This document shows positions 63,003 through 64,000 of a DNA stretch of 64,000 bases, one piece after another (within the stretch, counting starts at the first letter, position 1; every line of letters starts with the position of its first letter). Source of the stretch: Hansschlegelia quercus (GTDB lineage Bacteria > Pseudomonadota > Alphaproteobacteria > Rhizobiales > Methylopilaceae); NCBI RefSeq assembly GCF_004310425.1, contig NZ_SIUB01000001.1:310001-374000 (forward strand), in the 5' to 3' direction. Made by a program: the position numbers and the translations under genes. Under the pieces are notes generated by a model. That model was given only the letters and a program-made list of their open reading frames with translations. It searched no databases and had not been told where the DNA came from.

Positions 63003-64000
63003 TTGGCTCATCGTCGGCGCGGGTTTCGCCGGCAGCGTACTAGCCGAGCGCATCGCTTCTCAACGCGACCAGTCCGTCCTGATCATAGATCGTCGTCCGC
63101 ATATCGCTGGCAACGCATACGATCGGCACGACGACGCCGGCGTCCTGATGCATCAGTACGGCCCGCATATCTTCCACACCAACTCCGACGCGATCGTCGA
63201 CTACCTGTCGCAGTTCACCGAGTGGCGGAAATACGAGCACCGCGTTCTCGGTCGGATCGACGACAAGATTGTCCCGATCCCGATCAACCGCACCACGATC
63301 AACGCCCTCTACGGCCTCGACTTGAAGTCCGACGAGGAGGCGCAGACCTTCCTCGACTCGCGGGCCGAGCCCGTGGAGGAGATCAAAACGTCCGAGGACG
63401 TCGTGGTCTCCAAGGTCGGCCGTGAGCTCTACGAGAAGTTCTTCAAGGGCTACACGACGAAGCAGTGGGGGCTCGACCCGTCCGAGCTCGATAAGTCCGT
63501 GACGTCCAGGGTGCCGACCCGCACCAACACGGATGATCGCTACTTCACCGATGAGCACCAAGTGATGCCGAAGCACGGCTACACGAGGATGTTCGAGAAC
63601 ATCCTGAAGCATCCCAATATCAAGGTGATGCTGAACGCCGACTATCGCGAGGTGAAGGATGTAATCCCGCATCGGCGGCTGATCTTCACCGGCCCGATCG
63701 ACGAGTTCTTCGACTTCAGGTACGGCCGCCTGCCCTACCGCTCGCTGCGCTTCGAGCACGTGACGCACGAGCAGGAACAGTATCAGGCCGTTGGAACGGT
63801 GAACTACCCGATGACCGAGGCCTACACCCGCATCAGCGAGTACAAGCACATCACCGGACAGAAGCACCACGCGACGACGATCACCTACGAGTATCCCTCG
63901 GCGACGGGAGACCCGTACTACCCAATCCCGCGTCCGGAGAACCAGACGCTCTACAAGCGTTACCAGGCGCTCGCGAACGAGACCGAGAACGTGCACTTCG
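62995..64000 (+). CDS. glf: UDP-galactopyranose mutase (3' end outside window)
   Basis: 335 codons visible from GTG 62995. FAD-binding YDWLIVGAGFAGSVLAERIA, IAGNAYDRHDDAGVLMHQYGPHIFHT in part, PIPINRTTINALYG, FFKGYTTKQWGLDPSEL, RVPTRTNTDDRYFTD and MPKHGYTRMFENIL are all Glf signatures; only the last ~45 residues are missing. The flavoenzyme interconverts UDP-galactopyranose and UDP-galactofuranose for cell-surface glycans, which fits the coupled glycosyltransferase. Confidence 0.95.
   Translation, partial: MYDWLIVGAGFAGSVLAERIASQRDQSVLIIDRRPHIAGNAYDRHDDAGVLMHQYGPHIFHTNSDAIVDYLSQFTEWRKYEHRVLGRIDDKIVPIPINRTTINALYGLDLKSDEEAQTFLDSRAEPVEEIKTSEDVVVSKVGRELYEKFFKGYTTKQWGLDPSELDKSVTSRVPTRTNTDDRYFTDEHQVMPKHGYTRMFENILKHPNIKVMLNADYREVKDVIPHRRLIFTGPIDEFFDFRYGRLPYRSLRFEHVTHEQEQYQAVGTVNYPMTEAYTRISEYKHITGQKHHATTITYEYPSATGDPYYPIPRPENQTLYKRYQALANETENVHF

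Overview
The window is about 64 kb of GC-rich, gene-dense chromosome with overlapping reading frames and many GTG/TTG starts. Gene content points to an alphaproteobacterium of the order Hyphomicrobiales (Rhizobiales). The pointers are a MucR/Ros regulator, a Usg protein, a Tat-exported RR_plus_rpt beta-helix protein, an iron-sulfur photolyase whose cysteines fall at the positions I recall for Agrobacterium PhrB, an ArsR-methyltransferase regulator in front of metF-metH, and large Urt and Liv ABC transporters. I see no insertion sequence, prophage, CRISPR array or integrase; it reads as core chromosome. Genus is not decided.

Left part (1-10.2 kb): the C-terminal part of a YhaN/SbcC-like ATPase runs in from the left edge, followed by usg, a small secreted protein and a DUF488 protein. 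A three-gene molybdenum-cofactor maturation set comes next (XdhC N-part, XdhC C-part, and a fused molybdopterin-binding/MocA protein), then the photolyase, a glutaryl-CoA dehydrogenase-like enzyme, a DUF2188 protein and a cytochrome P450.

Urea region (10.4-21 kb): urtABCDE (urea ABC importer) runs straight into ureD-ureAB-ureC-ureE-ureF-ureG. Uptake, nickel-enzyme subunits and maturation factors form one contiguous unit. Gamma and beta urease subunits are one fused gene.

Middle (21-38.6 kb): mucR, an oligopeptidase B-like peptidase, a Pro/Ala-rich membrane protein, an iron-type superoxide dismutase, a SphA-like outer-membrane protein, the Tat-exported beta-helix protein, two RNA methyltransferases, and a class D beta-lactamase-like protein that has lost its catalytic serine and lysine. 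The livHMGF unit follows (three consecutive TTG starts buried in TTGA overlaps), then a small membrane protein, the Liv binding protein, a PhnA-like protein and CcdA.

Methionine region and onward (38.8-50.3 kb): ettA, an orphan Phd-like antitoxin coupled to a trans-aconitate methyltransferase-like gene and a MOSC protein. An ArsR-methyltransferase regulator follows, whose likely operator covers its own start codon, with metF and a metH split cleanly into two genes behind it. RlmE and Ppx/GppA lie on the opposite strand.

Right part (50.5-64 kb): L-lactate permease, tRNA-Gln(CTG), a polar amino-acid ABC importer, a thioesterase, an Rrf2 and a Crp-type regulator, then a carbohydrate region in which an ABC exporter plus glycoside hydrolase are divergent from a glycosyltransferase plus UDP-galactopyranose mutase (cut by the right edge).

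No wholly novel multi-gene system is evident. The strongest leads are the ArsR-methyltransferase operator over its own start codon, the degenerate OXA-like protein, the two-gene MetH, and the divergent carbohydrate cluster with a central palindrome.
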